Shown piece by piece: positions 63,801 to 64,000 of a stretch of 64,000 nucleotides of DNA. Under the pieces are notes generated by a model. That model was given only the letters and a program-made list of their open reading frames with translations, did no database searches and was not told where the DNA came from. The stretch covers positions 1,177,001 to 1,241,000 of the forward strand of contig JAJKFH010003575.1 of assembly GCA_023333565.1 (NCBI GenBank), given 5' to 3'. Made by a program: the position numbers and the translations under genes. Origin of the DNA: Puffinus mauretanicus (lineage: Eukaryota; Chordata; Aves; Procellariiformes; Procellariidae). Within the stretch, counting starts at the first letter, position 1, and each line of letters begins with the position of its first letter.

Positions 63801-64000
63801 TCCGATTTGCACCCTCCCGGCTCACTCCTCCCAAGGCTGGTAGCCAGGGCTGGACCTCGCTGTGCAGCCCTGCAGAGAGCAGCCAGGGCTGTTCTCCTCC
63901 CGGTGAGAGGCTGTGCAACGCTGTGTTGTCCCTGGATACCAGTTTCTGGGGAAAAGAATGTAATTACCTCCCCCTCGCACTCCTTCCAGTTTAAAACAGG

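Larger units (their letters stand above)
53260..64000. other. MAP6 3' flank / possible intron 3; no confident gene
   Basis: Gene-free apart from a candidate alternative MAP6 last exon near 54285 and small repeats. SERPINH1, the expected tail-to-tail neighbour in mammals, was searched for on the minus strand (serpin reactive-loop region, RDEL end) and not found. The CT-rich run at about 60470-60800 and the frames at 61222-61784 and 62835-63116 show no recognised domain. Confidence 0.5.

Noticed and set aside
53260..64000. SERPINH1 expected tail-to-tail with MAP6
   Set aside because: No serpin sequence or RDEL-ending frame was found on the minus strand; the gene probably lies to the right of the window.

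Overview
The window is vertebrate nuclear DNA and almost certainly avian. It carries several 5'-truncated CR1 LINEs with the bird-type 3' end, long introns, and split genes whose exons read as MOGAT2 and MAP6. Nothing in it looks bacterial, and no CRISPR array, tRNA or rRNA gene was found. Only about 1.2 kb of the 64 kb is coding sequence I can support.

Layout. Positions 1-8168 are intron 1 of MOGAT2, which lies on the minus strand; its first coding exon is at 8169-8262 and its later exons must lie beyond the left edge. Positions 8263-20690 are the intergenic space between the divergent MOGAT2 and MAP6 genes. It holds an old CR1, an LTR-like CpG-rich element, a 445-bp purine minisatellite and a 2.35-kb TG/CATG-rich array that runs up to the MAP6 CpG-island promoter. 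MAP6 lies on the plus strand: exon 1 at 20856-21568, a 29.5-kb intron 1, exon 2 at 51057-51270, a 1.7-kb intron 2 with a CR1 insert, and exon 3 at 52955-53155. Exon 3 ends with an in-frame stop and a poly(A) signal 78 bp further on. The remaining 10.7 kb is downstream flank with no confident gene. It does contain a candidate alternative MAP6 terminal exon near 54285.

The joined MAP6 product is 375 residues. It has the palmitoylation-type N terminus, the Mn-type microtubule/calmodulin-binding block, one central Mc-type module and a basic tail, so it is a short STOP-type protein. The order MOGAT2 (left, divergent) then MAP6 matches the mammalian neighbourhood. SERPINH1, expected to the right, was looked for and not seen.

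I found no evidence of a wholly new biological system. The best leads are the TG array with its ~198-bp higher-order duplication against the MAP6 promoter, the exon 3 site where a stop codon overlaps a splice donor just before a poly(A) signal, the candidate alternative last exon, the paired palindromes at 22065-22097, and the 14-bp perfect hairpin at 605-635. No searches were run; all family names rest on recognition of the sequence.
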